From assembly GCF_001006305.1 (NCBI RefSeq), contig NZ_LBHJ01000001.1, forward strand, positions 806,001 to 870,000: 64,000 bases of DNA, given 5' to 3'. Below, piece after piece: positions 45,885 through 55,300 of this stretch. Under the pieces are notes generated by a model, which did not search any database, was not told the origin of the DNA, and saw only the letters and a list, made by a program, of their open reading frames with translations. A program made the translations under genes and the position numbers. The DNA comes from Silvibacterium bohemicum. GTDB taxonomy: Bacteria; Acidobacteriota; Terriglobia; Terriglobales; Acidobacteriaceae. How positions within the stretch are numbered: the stretch's first letter is position 1; every line of letters starts with the position of its first letter.

Positions 45885-46493
45885 GGCCGATCCTTTGCTG
45901 GAGTAGTCGTTCACTGGTTTGTCAGCCGTTGAAAACATAGTCCCGACTCTCAGCAAAGAAATTTAAGTATTTGCTTTCTAATGTGTTTTGCGATGACTTC
46001 CGGCCCACTGAGCAGAGAACGGGGTTGGGCTGCCGCAAGTACATCTCATGAGATACGCTTTTCGTGTTTATGGCAATGGCGCACAGGGGGGATGGCGCGG
46101 GTGGATAGAACGAACTTAGCGGGTGCGCTGGAAACATAATATGAGGCCGGAATCTGTTCCGGGAGCTGGACGCATCTCGATCGATCTTCCTATGCATCTT
46201 CGTCATCTCGGATCTGCCAGATCAGGCTGATAGCGGGAAAATTTGGCCCATTCCATCTCTCTATGGCAAGCGCTGTACTCTTTTGCGCCAGCCTCGTCGT
46301 ACTTGATTGCAAGAGGAGAATCGCTCAAGTATAGAGTCATCCTCCGGCAATCGGCCAGAAATTGATATTGAACGCCCTCTTCGTTTTTCATCTCCGAAAC
46401 AGAGCGCAATCAACACCTGGAGCGGATCGAACAATCTTCAAAAACTTTGCCGGGAGCGAGACTGTCTGTATATGCAAATCTTCGCTGGCTACC
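45885..46493 (-). other. 609-base gap with at most one weak small reading frame
   Basis: No recognisable gene is seen here. A minus-strand frame from ATG 46391 to 46203 encodes 62 polar residues without a known motif; CGGAG abuts the ATG with no spacing, which is a poor ribosome site. A second minus frame around 45922-46206 lacks support. Base composition is lower in GC around 45950-46010 than in the flanking genes, which suggests promoter sequence for the GT25 gene. Confidence 0.35.
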
Positions 46494-47855
46494 TCATGCG
46501 AAGACGCGCTTGAAACGGAATTGCCTGATGTCAGAGAATACCCAGCCGGGGGGCAGAGGCGTTGGTTGCAGGGACTGAATCCAGCCGAAGATCAACCACA
46601 GAAGCACCGTTGTTTGTCCAATCGTAAAGACGGTGTTGAGCGAAGCAAGCAGGCCCGCCAACGCGCCGGCCAAACAGAAATAAAAACATGTGTCTATCGG
46701 ATTTAAGCTGGCCCTCACGGCGCGATAGATCCCGATAGCCGCTTCGACGATCATGATCATGAAAAGCCAGTATCCGATTTTGCCCTGGCTGACTCTCAGC
46801 AGGAGATATTCGTTGTCGATCGAATCGAGGCCGGGGACCTTAGGCCAGTTGCTCATTCCCCATCCCAGCAAGCCGCCCTTTTCGGCAATCACTTCATATT
46901 GCGCGAAGGCCTTCTGCCGGTAGATTGCGGTGCTTTGAGCCTCGCTCACCGAATCTTCGGATACACCTTCACTGACCGTTGTGTATTGTTTGGCCCACTG
47001 CCTGACAGCACCGTATCCGACCAGAAACAGAAGGAGCGTGAGAGAAACTGCGAGAGCTAAATTTTTCGCTCTGCCTATCCGGGCGATGGGTAGGCCGAAT
47101 ACTATTCCCAGCCACGGGCCGCGCGAAAGCGTCATCGCCGATCCAAGTACAAGTCCCAGCAGCGTCCAGGTAGAAGAACGGAGTTTGAGAAGACTCCGTT
47201 CGGGTGGAAATCTAAACTTGGCTACAAACCTCAGCCAAAATCCCAGGAAAATGCAGATGAGAAAGATATTCCCCGCATTCTCAGGGCCTGGCAGCGATCC
47301 TTGGATGCGCGTGAACCCATACCGCATCTGAAAATACCAGCCGGGAAAGCCTCGAAACAGGTGCGTGGAAACCATATGGAAGATGTTTTTTCCGGTGGCG
47401 AATTCCAGAGTGGAGAACACGCCGACAATCGAGACAAGAAGAACGAGGCGGCGCGCAAACCGTTCGCGAAAGCCTGGCTCTTCGAGAAGCATTTTCCCGA
47501 GTACGTACGGAAAGAAGTAATCCGAAATGAAGCCTGCAAATGAAAAGATGCCGTTGCCCGGAAATCCGCTATTTAGATATTCGGAATAGGACGCTTCCGC
47601 ACAGAATGCGAGCAACCAGAGATCGGTGCGTCGAAAGCGCCACAAGTAGGGCCGTGACAGGAAAAGCCAGAAAACAATCGGATAGAGCGCGAGTGCCTGA
47701 AGTGAAGTCGGAGGCAAATGTGCAATCAGAAGGGAATAGCTGCTGGAAATCAGCAGCAAGACCGGCAAATAGACGTTCAGCACGGCCGCTTCAACCGAAT
47801 AGCGCCAGATCACAAAAATGGTCACGAGACAGATGACCAGCGCCTGCAGATTCAT
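46494..47855 (-). CDS. O-antigen ligase/polymerase family membrane protein (Wzy/WaaL-like)
   Basis: The 453-residue protein has about eleven hydrophobic segments and, in the second half, a large periplasmic loop (about residues 290-365) flanked by TLSRGPWLGIVFG near residue 245 and LLGWGMSNWPKVPGLDSIDNEYLLLRVS near residues 335-362; each quoted part matches the Wzy_C (O-antigen ligase) pattern. Such proteins either polymerise undecaprenyl-linked repeat units or join O-antigen to lipid A. Which of the two is not decidable from sequence. It stands isolated in a minus-strand polysaccharide region, with gaps of 457 and 609 bases on its sides. Confidence 0.8.
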   Translation of the reverse strand: MNLQALVICLVTIFVIWRYSVEAAVLNVYLPVLLLISSSYSLLIAHLPPTSLQALALYPIVFWLFLSRPYLWRFRRTDLWLLAFCAEASYSEYLNSGFPGNGIFSFAGFISDYFFPYVLGKMLLEEPGFRERFARRLVLLVSIVGVFSTLEFATGKNIFHMVSTHLFRGFPGWYFQMRYGFTRIQGSLPGPENAGNIFLICIFLGFWLRFVAKFRFPPERSLLKLRSSTWTLLGLVLGSAMTLSRGPWLGIVFGLPIARIGRAKNLALAVSLTLLLFLVGYGAVRQWAKQYTTVSEGVSEDSVSEAQSTAIYRQKAFAQYEVIAEKGGLLGWGMSNWPKVPGLDSIDNEYLLLRVSQGKIGYWLFMIMIVEAAIGIYRAVRASLNPIDTCFYFCLAGALAGLLASLNTVFTIGQTTVLLWLIFGWIQSLQPTPLPPGWVFSDIRQFRFKRVFA

Positions 47856-48312
47856 TCAGATCCCCTGGGGTGGAGACTTCTCAAAAATAGAAACCGTTCC
47901 TCGATCGCTTCCGGAGCCTTGCCTGTAAACGTGTTTGGAGAACACAGCTCGATGAAATAGTACTTCACTTTGGTACTTCATCGATGTGCGTCAAAGCTTC
48001 GCCATGCCCGTCACAAGAGACGTGGTATCAGCTCCAAACATATGATGTCGCATCCGCGGCGTATGCTCAAGCGTTTAAACGCCGATCGAATCGACAGCAG
48101 GACGTCTCTGGTGACCGTCCCTTCGAAGCCGTCTGATGGGATGTTAAGTACATCGAAGCGGCTGTGAAATACCCCTAAGGTGGCAAATGCTGCAAGTTCA
48201 AAAAAAACAGGGTCGAGAGTGTCTGAGCGCTTTCGGTCGAGTTGCATAGAATAGACGCAAATTCCGACTTCTTTTCTACTACCTGAGCAACGATTCAGCG
48301 TCCTGCCTGGAT
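47856..48312 (-). other. 457-base gap with an inverted repeat
   Basis: Nothing coding is convincing; a minus-strand frame at 48011-48247 (78 residues) has no ribosome site and no known motif. Around 47950-47985 there is an inverted repeat: CGATGAA and TTCATCG flank two GTAC blocks and could form a hairpin or bind a protein dimer. It lies about 95 bases upstream of the Wzy-like gene start, a position suited to a regulatory site. Confidence 0.35.
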
Positions 48313-49722
48313 TTACCGGATGTGGCTAAATGGTGAGCCGAAGCCCAGAGAAAATCTCAGCGTCAAGGACAGAGCCAGAAGGCAGGCAAAGCCGAAGGTG
48401 AGTTTGAGGTCCTGCCCGAAGGTTCCCACACCTTCGCGGTAGCCGCTGTAGAGGTTCACGAAATAGACCGGAAGGTCGCTGACGGCGACGGCCGCGACCG
48501 CGCCGACCATTCCCCAATAGTGAAAACCGAAGTACAGCGCGGCGAAGAGCGTCACGCAATAGACCCCGTAGGCGACCGCGTTGTAATGCGCCTTTTGCAG
48601 CGCCATGATGGCCGGGCTGATGGTGCTGTAAAGCAGCGTGTGCCAGAGGCCGAGGGCCAGGATGGCAATCATCCAGGCGGCCTCATGCCAGCGCTTGTCG
48701 TAGACGTGGATGATGAAGATGTCGCCAAAGCAGATGACGCCTACCAGCATGATTGCGCCAACCGCCAGCACCATCATGCGGTACTTGAGCACGACAGCCC
48801 GGAACTCGGGGCGCGGGCGATCGGCGAACTTGGCGATAAACGGGAATCCAACCCGCCCGCTGAACTGGGTTATCACCTGCCGCGGTATGTCCGACAACGT
48901 AAAGGCGATGCCGTAGATCCCGAGCATCTGCATCGAGGTCAGGCGCCCGAGGATGAGGCGGTCGGATTGTCCGGCCAGGAAATTGAGTGCGGTCCCGACG
49001 AGAATCCAGCGGCCGAAGTTGATGAGCTCGGAGACCGCGCGCTTCTCCCAGGTGAACTTGGGCCGCAGCTCCGGCATCATCGTATAGCTGATCGCCGTAC
49101 GAGTGATCTCGACGATCACCCGGGTCCATGCCAGCACCCAGATGGAACGCCAGAAGTATGCCCAGATGACAGTGATAACCAGCTGCAGGGCCTGCGAGAA
49201 GAGCTCAAGCGCGGAGAGCCGCCCCAGACCGATGTGGCGTGCCAGCGAGAGCAGGCTGGGAGAGCTGAATCCGGCGATGATGCTGCCCAGCCCCAGGATC
49301 GGTATCAGCAGGATCATGCGAGGCTCGTGGTAGAACCGCGCGATGGGCCATGCCAGAGGAATGGTTACCAGCCACAGGATGCTGCCGCGAATCACCTGCA
49401 GGGTCCAGGCGGTGTTCAGAAAATCCGGCTCGTCGCCGCGCGGATTCTGAATGACGCTGTCCTGCAGGCCGATATGGGAGAAGAGGTTCATTCCCACCAG
49501 GATGGTGGTGACCAGCGCCATCAGGCCAAAGTACGCAGGTACGAAGAGGCGGGTGAGAATGATGCTGCTTCCCAGGCGCAAGGCCATGGCCAGCCCTTGC
49601 GAGGCGACTACGTAATAAGTGCCTTTGAGGGCCCGCGACTCGAGAGCGCGCGGATATTCTTGCGGCGCGGGGATGTCCTCTTCGTTCGGCGTGATATCGA
49701 ATTCAGTCTCGGTAATCATCAT
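48313..49722 (-). CDS. Wzx-like flippase / oligosaccharide exporter (MOP superfamily)
   Basis: The 469-residue protein has about 12-14 predicted membrane helices and matches the polysaccharide biosynthesis (PST/Wzx) branch of the MOP superfamily, with LKGTYYVVASQGLAMALRLG near residue 33 and QSDRLILGRLTSMQMLGIYG near residue 255. Such proteins move lipid-linked glycans or sometimes lipids and peptides across the inner membrane. GAGGA lies just before a pair of ATGs (49722 and 49719). Only three bases separate it from the stop of the SGNH lipoprotein gene, so it belongs to the transcript of the NRPS cluster as well as standing next to the sugar genes. Its cargo is therefore open. Confidence 0.85.
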   Translation of the reverse strand: MMITETEFDITPNEEDIPAPQEYPRALESRALKGTYYVVASQGLAMALRLGSSIILTRLFVPAYFGLMALVTTILVGMNLFSHIGLQDSVIQNPRGDEPDFLNTAWTLQVIRGSILWLVTIPLAWPIARFYHEPRMILLIPILGLGSIIAGFSSPSLLSLARHIGLGRLSALELFSQALQLVITVIWAYFWRSIWVLAWTRVIVEITRTAISYTMMPELRPKFTWEKRAVSELINFGRWILVGTALNFLAGQSDRLILGRLTSMQMLGIYGIAFTLSDIPRQVITQFSGRVGFPFIAKFADRPRPEFRAVVLKYRMMVLAVGAIMLVGVICFGDIFIIHVYDKRWHEAAWMIAILALGLWHTLLYSTISPAIMALQKAHYNAVAYGVYCVTLFAALYFGFHYWGMVGAVAAVAVSDLPVYFVNLYSGYREGVGTFGQDLKLTFGFACLLALSLTLRFSLGFGSPFSHIR

Positions 49723-49725
49723 TCC

Positions 49726-50373
49726 TCAGAAGAGCGGTTCAACTTGCAGGATGGCGCGTTCCATGGTGAAGTAGCCGCGGCGGTTCATGTGGACACCGTC
49801 GCTGTAGTAGCTGCGATGGTTGAGCAGCGGGTCGTAGTAATCGACCAGCTTGATATGGCGCGAAGCAGCGAGGTCTGCGATCTGCGAGTTCAGGCTCTGA
49901 ATCTGCGGGTTGTAATCCGGCCCCGGACGGTAGATCGGCGGAATCTCGCAGAGAGTGGGCTCGACATCTCCGCTCTGCGCAAGCTCGACCATGCGCGCGA
50001 GGTTGGAGATGGTTGTGGCGGGAGAGACGCCGAGCAGCACATCGTTGGTGCCTCCCAGGATGATCACCCGCTGGTATCCGTGGCCCAGTACCTGGCCCGG
50101 AAAGCGCACCAGCATCTGGGATGTTGTCTGTCCACGCTTGCCGAGGTTCGCGCGCGGCAGCGACCAGGCTTCCACATGCGAATCGCCCATGAACGCGATA
50201 CGGCTGCTGGCTCTATTGAGATTGCATCCGGAGAGCATGGCCGTGAACAGGCAAAGACAAAACAGGGAGAGCAGGACCCGCTGCAATCCCGCGCGAGGCA
50301 GACCGCGATCCAGACAGGGAGTGACTGTCTCTGACTGTGGTGCGGCGATCGCCTTTTGCTGGATTTCTGACAT
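49726..50373 (-). CDS. SGNH/GDSL-type hydrolase lipoprotein
   Basis: The 215-residue protein has a hydrophobic segment ending in a lipobox LSGC (Cys50), so it is probably a lipoprotein facing the periplasm. The hydrolase motifs follow: GDSH (63-66, catalytic Ser65), Gly81, GGTND (107-111) and SDGVH (191-195, Asp192 and His195). All four blocks of an SGNH esterase/acetylhydrolase are present. The frame is open far upstream, but the ATG at 50373 falls just after the stop of the preceding cupin gene and gives a sensible lipoprotein. It may remove or transfer acyl groups on a glycan or on the assembly-line product. The flippase gene follows after three bases. Confidence 0.85.
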   Translation of the reverse strand: MSEIQQKAIAAPQSETVTPCLDRGLPRAGLQRVLLSLFCLCLFTAMLSGCNLNRASSRIAFMGDSHVEAWSLPRANLGKRGQTTSQMLVRFPGQVLGHGYQRVIILGGTNDVLLGVSPATTISNLARMVELAQSGDVEPTLCEIPPIYRPGPDYNPQIQSLNSQIADLAASRHIKLVDYYDPLLNHRSYYSDGVHMNRRGYFTMERAILQVEPLF

Positions 50374-50405
50374 TTGTGAGATTGGAATCGGCTCCAATGA
50401 CGGAC

Positions 50406-51437
50406 CTAGGATTGGGACGCCGCTGTACGGCGATGCTTCGGGTAATCCACTTCTGTGGGCAGCTGCTGGCGGTAACGCGGTGCAAACTCCGCCAGTTTCC
50501 TCGAAAGAGGCCCTCGCGGCATCGCCTTTTGCAGGCCTTCGCAGGTGGTAAGAACCGCACCCAGGCCATTCAGATAGGCGCGTTTCAGCAGCCTGTTGAC
50601 ACTGCTCCCGCCCGCTACCGGATCGCAGGCTTCGTTCACAAACCCTGGCCAGTTGGAGCGATACATCATGTTGGTGCAGACCGAGATGGATGGATTGAGA
50701 GCCCGCGCTGCATGCCACCACGCCGAAGGGATCAGAATCGAATCTCCGGGATAGACCGTTCCGCGATACTTTGTAGCCTTAGCGAAGAGCGGATACTTTA
50801 CGATATCGGCCTGATCGGGGTTTTCGATCTCCGAGGTATGCGAGGAATTCGCAAAAGGGTACATGTACTGCGTGTCTTCCGGAGGGAAGAGGATGAACTC
50901 CTTGTCGCCGTAGATCTCGGTAATCATGGCGTGCGAGTTGTCGGTGTCGTAGTGCATAAGCGGAAACTTGCCGCCCGCTCCACCGATGAGCAGCTTGAGG
51001 AAGCCATCCGGACGACGGAAGCGCTCCTGCATCAGAGAGCCGGCGTAGCGGCGCGGGAACGCATAAACGTTGTCCGGAGAAAGATCGGCAAGCAGCTCCG
51101 GCATATCGCGATAAATAATGACCTTATGGAGGTAGGGACCGGGTTTCTCCGGCGTCGAGGCCAGGACGGCATCGATCAATTCGGACATCTTCATCTTGGT
51201 CTCGTAAGAGACGTTGACGGTCAGCGATCCGAAGCGATTCTTGAAGAACTCCGGGGTCCAGGTGCGCATCGCATTCCATTGCGGCGCGGCGCCGGAGATG
51301 ATGACTGGACGATTCGGCTCGAGATACTCCTTGAGGAAGCGCTCGTAGGGCAGATCGGCGGCAGAGCGCCGTTCGATGGAGCGGGTAGTGGATTCAGCTC
51401 TGGATGATGCGTGATTCATTGCAACGGCGGTGCTCAT
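50406..51437 (-). CDS. JmjC-like cupin oxygenase (cupin 8 family)
   Basis: The 343-residue protein starts with the family segment LPYERFLKEYLEPNRPVII near residue 29 and has the iron site of Fe(II)/2-oxoglutarate oxygenases: His162 and Asp164 in MHYDTDNSHA and His242 in SAWWHAAR, with VYPGDSILIP just before it. Members hydroxylate amino acid side chains in peptides or proteins. Beside an NRPS, hydroxylation of a carrier-bound amino acid or of the product is a reasonable guess. The ATG at 51437 has GGAG seven bases upstream and overlaps the end of the phosphopantetheinyl transferase gene by four bases. The SGNH gene begins 32 bases downstream. Confidence 0.88.
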   Translation of the reverse strand: MSTAVAMNHASSRAESTTRSIERRSAADLPYERFLKEYLEPNRPVIISGAAPQWNAMRTWTPEFFKNRFGSLTVNVSYETKMKMSELIDAVLASTPEKPGPYLHKVIIYRDMPELLADLSPDNVYAFPRRYAGSLMQERFRRPDGFLKLLIGGAGGKFPLMHYDTDNSHAMITEIYGDKEFILFPPEDTQYMYPFANSSHTSEIENPDQADIVKYPLFAKATKYRGTVYPGDSILIPSAWWHAARALNPSISVCTNMMYRSNWPGFVNEACDPVAGGSSVNRLLKRAYLNGLGAVLTTCEGLQKAMPRGPLSRKLAEFAPRYRQQLPTEVDYPKHRRTAASQS

Positions 51438-52273
51438 AGTCTGTCTCCGAAAGCTTGCTGGGGCTGATTTCCTGCCGGCCAGGTGAAATGCAGGAAGGAC
51501 CAGTCGCCCTGTCCAATGGTCAATGCGCCGACGTGGGCTGCTGTCGGCTGCAAATGCTCGATCCTCCACCGCTGCGGCTCGCGCTCATCCCACGCGCAAT
51601 GCAGCAGCGCAGGGTGATCGTGGGCAGCCAGAGTAACCGCAAATTGATCGAGCGGCAGGGAAAGACCCTCGCCGCGCGCTTTGATATACGCCTCTTTGCG
51701 TGTCCAGCAGCGTAGAAACGCCGCATCGCGTTCCTCTTCCGGCTGCGCCTGCAAGGTCTGGCTCTCGAGCGGAGAGAAGTGGGAGGCAGCGATTGCATCC
51801 CGCTCTTCGATCACGCGAAGCTCCTCCACATCGATGCCCAGCTCGGCGTCAAGGCATACGGCAATCATTGTGAGCCCGCGCGTGTGCGACATGTTGAATC
51901 GCAGGCGGCAATCCGGCCAGCTGACACGCGGCTTGCCCTGCTCATTTTCCGCGAAGACCAGGCTCCGCGGATCGATCTCCAGGTAAGCTCCGAGCAGCAG
52001 CCGGAGGCGTCCATGATCGAGGACGAATCTTTGAGAGAGATCGGAAAAGCGAAAGCGTTTGGCACGGTCCATCTCCATCGAGCTGAGCAGCGAGGTGTAG
52101 TCGGCAATCTCTTTCGTACCCGAGGGCAGAGCCCAGAGATGAACCTCCTGGACTTTCAGCGTGGGCGCAGCAGGAGAGGGAAATAGCCCAGGAACGGTGT
52201 CTCGAGATATCAATTCGGAATCCCGTCCGCAGAGTGCGGGAAATCGATCTCTGTCAGAAATTAGAATTGGCAT
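51434..52273 (-). CDS. 4'-phosphopantetheinyl transferase, Sfp type
   Basis: Sfp-type enzymes attach the phosphopantetheine arm to carrier domains and so switch on NRPS and PKS proteins. The 279-residue protein carries the two signature blocks: LGIDVEEL at residues 145-152 (Asp148, Glu150 bind magnesium) and WTRKEAYIKARGEGL at 190-204 (Glu194, Lys198). An FNMSHTRGL block near residue 126 precedes them as in Sfp and Gsp. It lies 120 bases after the second NRPS gene and overlaps the cupin gene by four bases. It is well placed to activate the carrier domains of the two synthases upstream. Confidence 0.95.
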   Translation of the reverse strand: MPILISDRDRFPALCGRDSELISRDTVPGLFPSPAAPTLKVQEVHLWALPSGTKEIADYTSLLSSMEMDRAKRFRFSDLSQRFVLDHGRLRLLLGAYLEIDPRSLVFAENEQGKPRVSWPDCRLRFNMSHTRGLTMIAVCLDAELGIDVEELRVIEERDAIAASHFSPLESQTLQAQPEEERDAAFLRCWTRKEAYIKARGEGLSLPLDQFAVTLAAHDHPALLHCAWDEREPQRWRIEHLQPTAAHVGALTIGQGDWSFLHFTWPAGNQPQQAFGDRL

Positions 52274-52393
52274 GGTAGCGCCGGTCGATAACCCGTTCGG
52301 GGTACAGATCGAAAGCCCCCTGAAGCCAAGAACCTAGCCTCTGGATATCAATGGTAGCAATGGTGTTTGAGAGAACGAAAAATGCGGCAGGCT

Positions 52394-55300
52394 TCACGCC
52401 GTTTGCTGAGCTTTTTCCAGCTGCTCGGAAAGCATCTTGCCTACGACGCTCAAGTTCGGCTCTTTGAACATTGTTTCGTGATTGCCCGGAGCCCAAAGAA
52501 CTTCCACGCCTTCGGTCGCAATCCGCGACCATCCGCAGGCTATATCGGACCCGGGGATCGGTTGCGAATCGGTCGCCCGCATCAGCGTAATGCGGCAGGA
52601 AAAGGGCGTTCCCTTGTAATTGGCCACCGAGTTCAGGGTGTCCAGGCTGATGTTGTGCATAAAGTGCGGCAGAGCGAAGCCGAACTGCTTCGACATCCAC
52701 CGGGCAGTCGACCAATGCTTGATAAAGAGAGCATCGCGCGTCGTTCTGTATTTGTGCATGACGGCGTTCCACACGTACTGGGCCTTGCCGCCGGTCGAGA
52801 GCTTGCGAAGCTTGCGGGCATGGAAGGCGTACTTCCACCGGTTGCGGGTCATCCACGCGGCACGCTTCCGGCTGGCCTGTTGGGATGAAAGCTCTTCGGC
52901 ATAACCGGGACGCCAGGAATCGAAGAGCACGATGAGCGCGACCTTCTCTCCAGACTCGGTCAGCTGCCTTGCCATCTCGACGGTAAGCGGACCGGCCGCG
53001 CACCATCCTCCCAGGTAGTACGGTCCCTGAGGCTGTACGGAGCGAATCGCCTTCACATAGGAAGTGACCCGAGCTTCGATGTTCATCTCTTCTTCGTTGT
53101 CGAGTTCGCGCAGGCCGTAGAACGGATAGTCCGGACCGAGCGACGACGGCAGCCCTGCGTAGAGCAGATAGGAGTGAACCAGGAAGAAGGGAGGTTTGTC
53201 TCCGCCCGCCTGCACCGGGACCAGCGCGGAATAGGCCTTACGCCCGCGCAGTATATCGGCCAGCTGCTCGATGGTCGGAGCATTGAAGATGGTGGTGATG
53301 GGAAGCGATCTCCCCATCGCCTTGTTGATCTTTGCGAACAGGCGAACGATGAGCAGCGAATACCCGCCCAGGGTGAAGAAGCTGGTCTTCGTTCCGATGC
53401 CCTGCACGCCCAGAACTTCTTCCCAGATGGCGAGCAGTTTAGCTTCCAGCTCATCGCGTGGAGGAGCCGCGTCGCCTGAACTGGCATGCGTCGGCTGCGT
53501 CCGGTCGGGGCGCGGCAGCAAAGCAAGGTTGGGAGTGCCATCCAGCTGGCAGGGAATGGACTGGACGGCTACGATCTCGGCGCGCGAAAGATGATCGGGA
53601 GCGTTGGCGCGGAGAAACGCGCTGACTTCATTCCGGTTCGGCGGATCGGCCTTAGCGCCGGCAATATAGGCGATGAGCTCGGCTGTTCCGTCGGGGCCAT
53701 GCTGAAGGGAAGCTTTAGCTTTCACCACGTCTGGATGACCTAACAGGCGGTCTTCGAGCTCGCCCAGATGCAGCTGATAGCCGCCAATGCGAACCGAGCG
53801 ATCGGGCGTTTCGATCAATTCGAATCCCGCTGTCGACGAAAACCGCGCGAGATAACCGGTCCGAACCGGTTCGATCTGGCCGAGCCAGAGTTCTCCGGTC
53901 ACTCCCTCCGGCGTGAGGTTTCCCCACTGATCTCGAACGACAAGCTGCTGGCCGGGAAGAGGTGCAAGCGGCCACTGCTGCGTGCGGCTTTCTACCAGAC
54001 GAGTGAGGCCGACGGGTCCGCCCACCGCGGCGGAAGAGAGCAGCGACCAGGCAGATCCTGCGCGTGCGAGCTGCTGAGATATATTTGCGGGCAATCGTTC
54101 CCCGCGGCAGACTATCTGCAGGCCGGCATCGGCGCGCCAGTTGGAAAGCAACAGCGTGAGCCATTCGCTGGGTGCGGCAAAGGCGACTTCCGGCTGCTCC
54201 TTGGAGAGAACCCGCTGCAGAAAGCCCGCGTCCCTCTCGTCTGAATAGATGATGCCAGCGCCGCTAGTCAGCGGCAGCAGCAGGTCGGTCCAGGCATCAA
54301 TGGCCGTCTCTGCTGGGAATATCAAGACTTTGCTGCCGGAGCGGATTTTCAACCGCTCCGCCGTCGCCTGAAACTGCTCGAAGATGACGCGGTGCGAGAC
54401 CGCTGCGGTCCTGTAGTGTCCGTGCGAATCCAGAGAAAGGATCTGTGCCGCGTTATCTGTGGCTGAGGAACCAGCGACCCCGGGGTCTTTCGAATCGGAC
54501 TTCTTGAGCGCTTTAAAGCTTAGGACCGAGGTGACAGTGGGGGCGAAATTCTCAGAGGCCAGGGCCGCGGCTGGCTGCAATTCGGTAAGAATACGAGTCC
54601 ACTCTTCGGCGGTGGTCGTTGCCGGGATAGGCATGACGACAGCGCCTAGTCGAAGCACGGCAAGAACTGCTGCCGCCGCATCGGCATTCGCTTCCAGACG
54701 CACAGCCACCGCCTGTCCGCGTTGAATGCCCATCGTTTGCAGGGTGGAGGCGAATTTGAGGCTGGTGCGTTGAAGCTCTTTCCAGGATGTCCGCTCTTTA
54801 CCCGAGACAATGGCGATGGCTTCGCCCAGTTGCGAGGCATGTTGATCGAATGCCTCGACCAATGACAGCGCAGGCGCAGGGGAGAATGCTTCACCACGGC
54901 CTGCATCGGAAAGCGCCGACTGCTCTTGGGCGGACAGCAAGGGCAGTTCAGAGATTTTCAGCGCGTCATTGCCGGTGATCGTATCGATGACCCGGATGTA
55001 CAGATCGATAAAAGTGCGGATGCGCTGGGCATCGAAGAGGTCAGTGTTGTATTCGATCTGCACGCGAGGGCCTTCCGCGCGTTCGACAACGCTCACCAGC
55101 ATGTCGAAGTTGACGCCGCCGCTGACCGATGGCCGCGGCGTAATCTTAAGGCTCTCGCCGGCCTGCTGCGGCTGCATGAAGGCCCGCTGATAGACGAAGT
55201 AAACCTGCAGGAACTGCGAGGAAGCTCCAGTCGAGCCGAGCTGGAATTCCTCCATCAAGCGTGAAAAGGGCAGATCCTGATGCGCGTAGGCGCGGCTGCT

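Noticed and set aside
45922-46206. 94-codon minus-strand frame between GT25 and Wzy-like genes
   Set aside because: No ribosome site, composition unlike neighbouring genes, no motif.
48520-50334. 604-codon open frame opposite the flippase and SGNH genes
   Set aside because: It spans two real genes on the other strand and its translation is low-complexity His/Asp/Gln-rich; no family match.
50374-50721. 116-residue N-terminal extension of the SGNH protein
   Set aside because: It overlaps the cupin gene in another frame, has no family sequence, and a lipoprotein signal follows the ATG at 50373.
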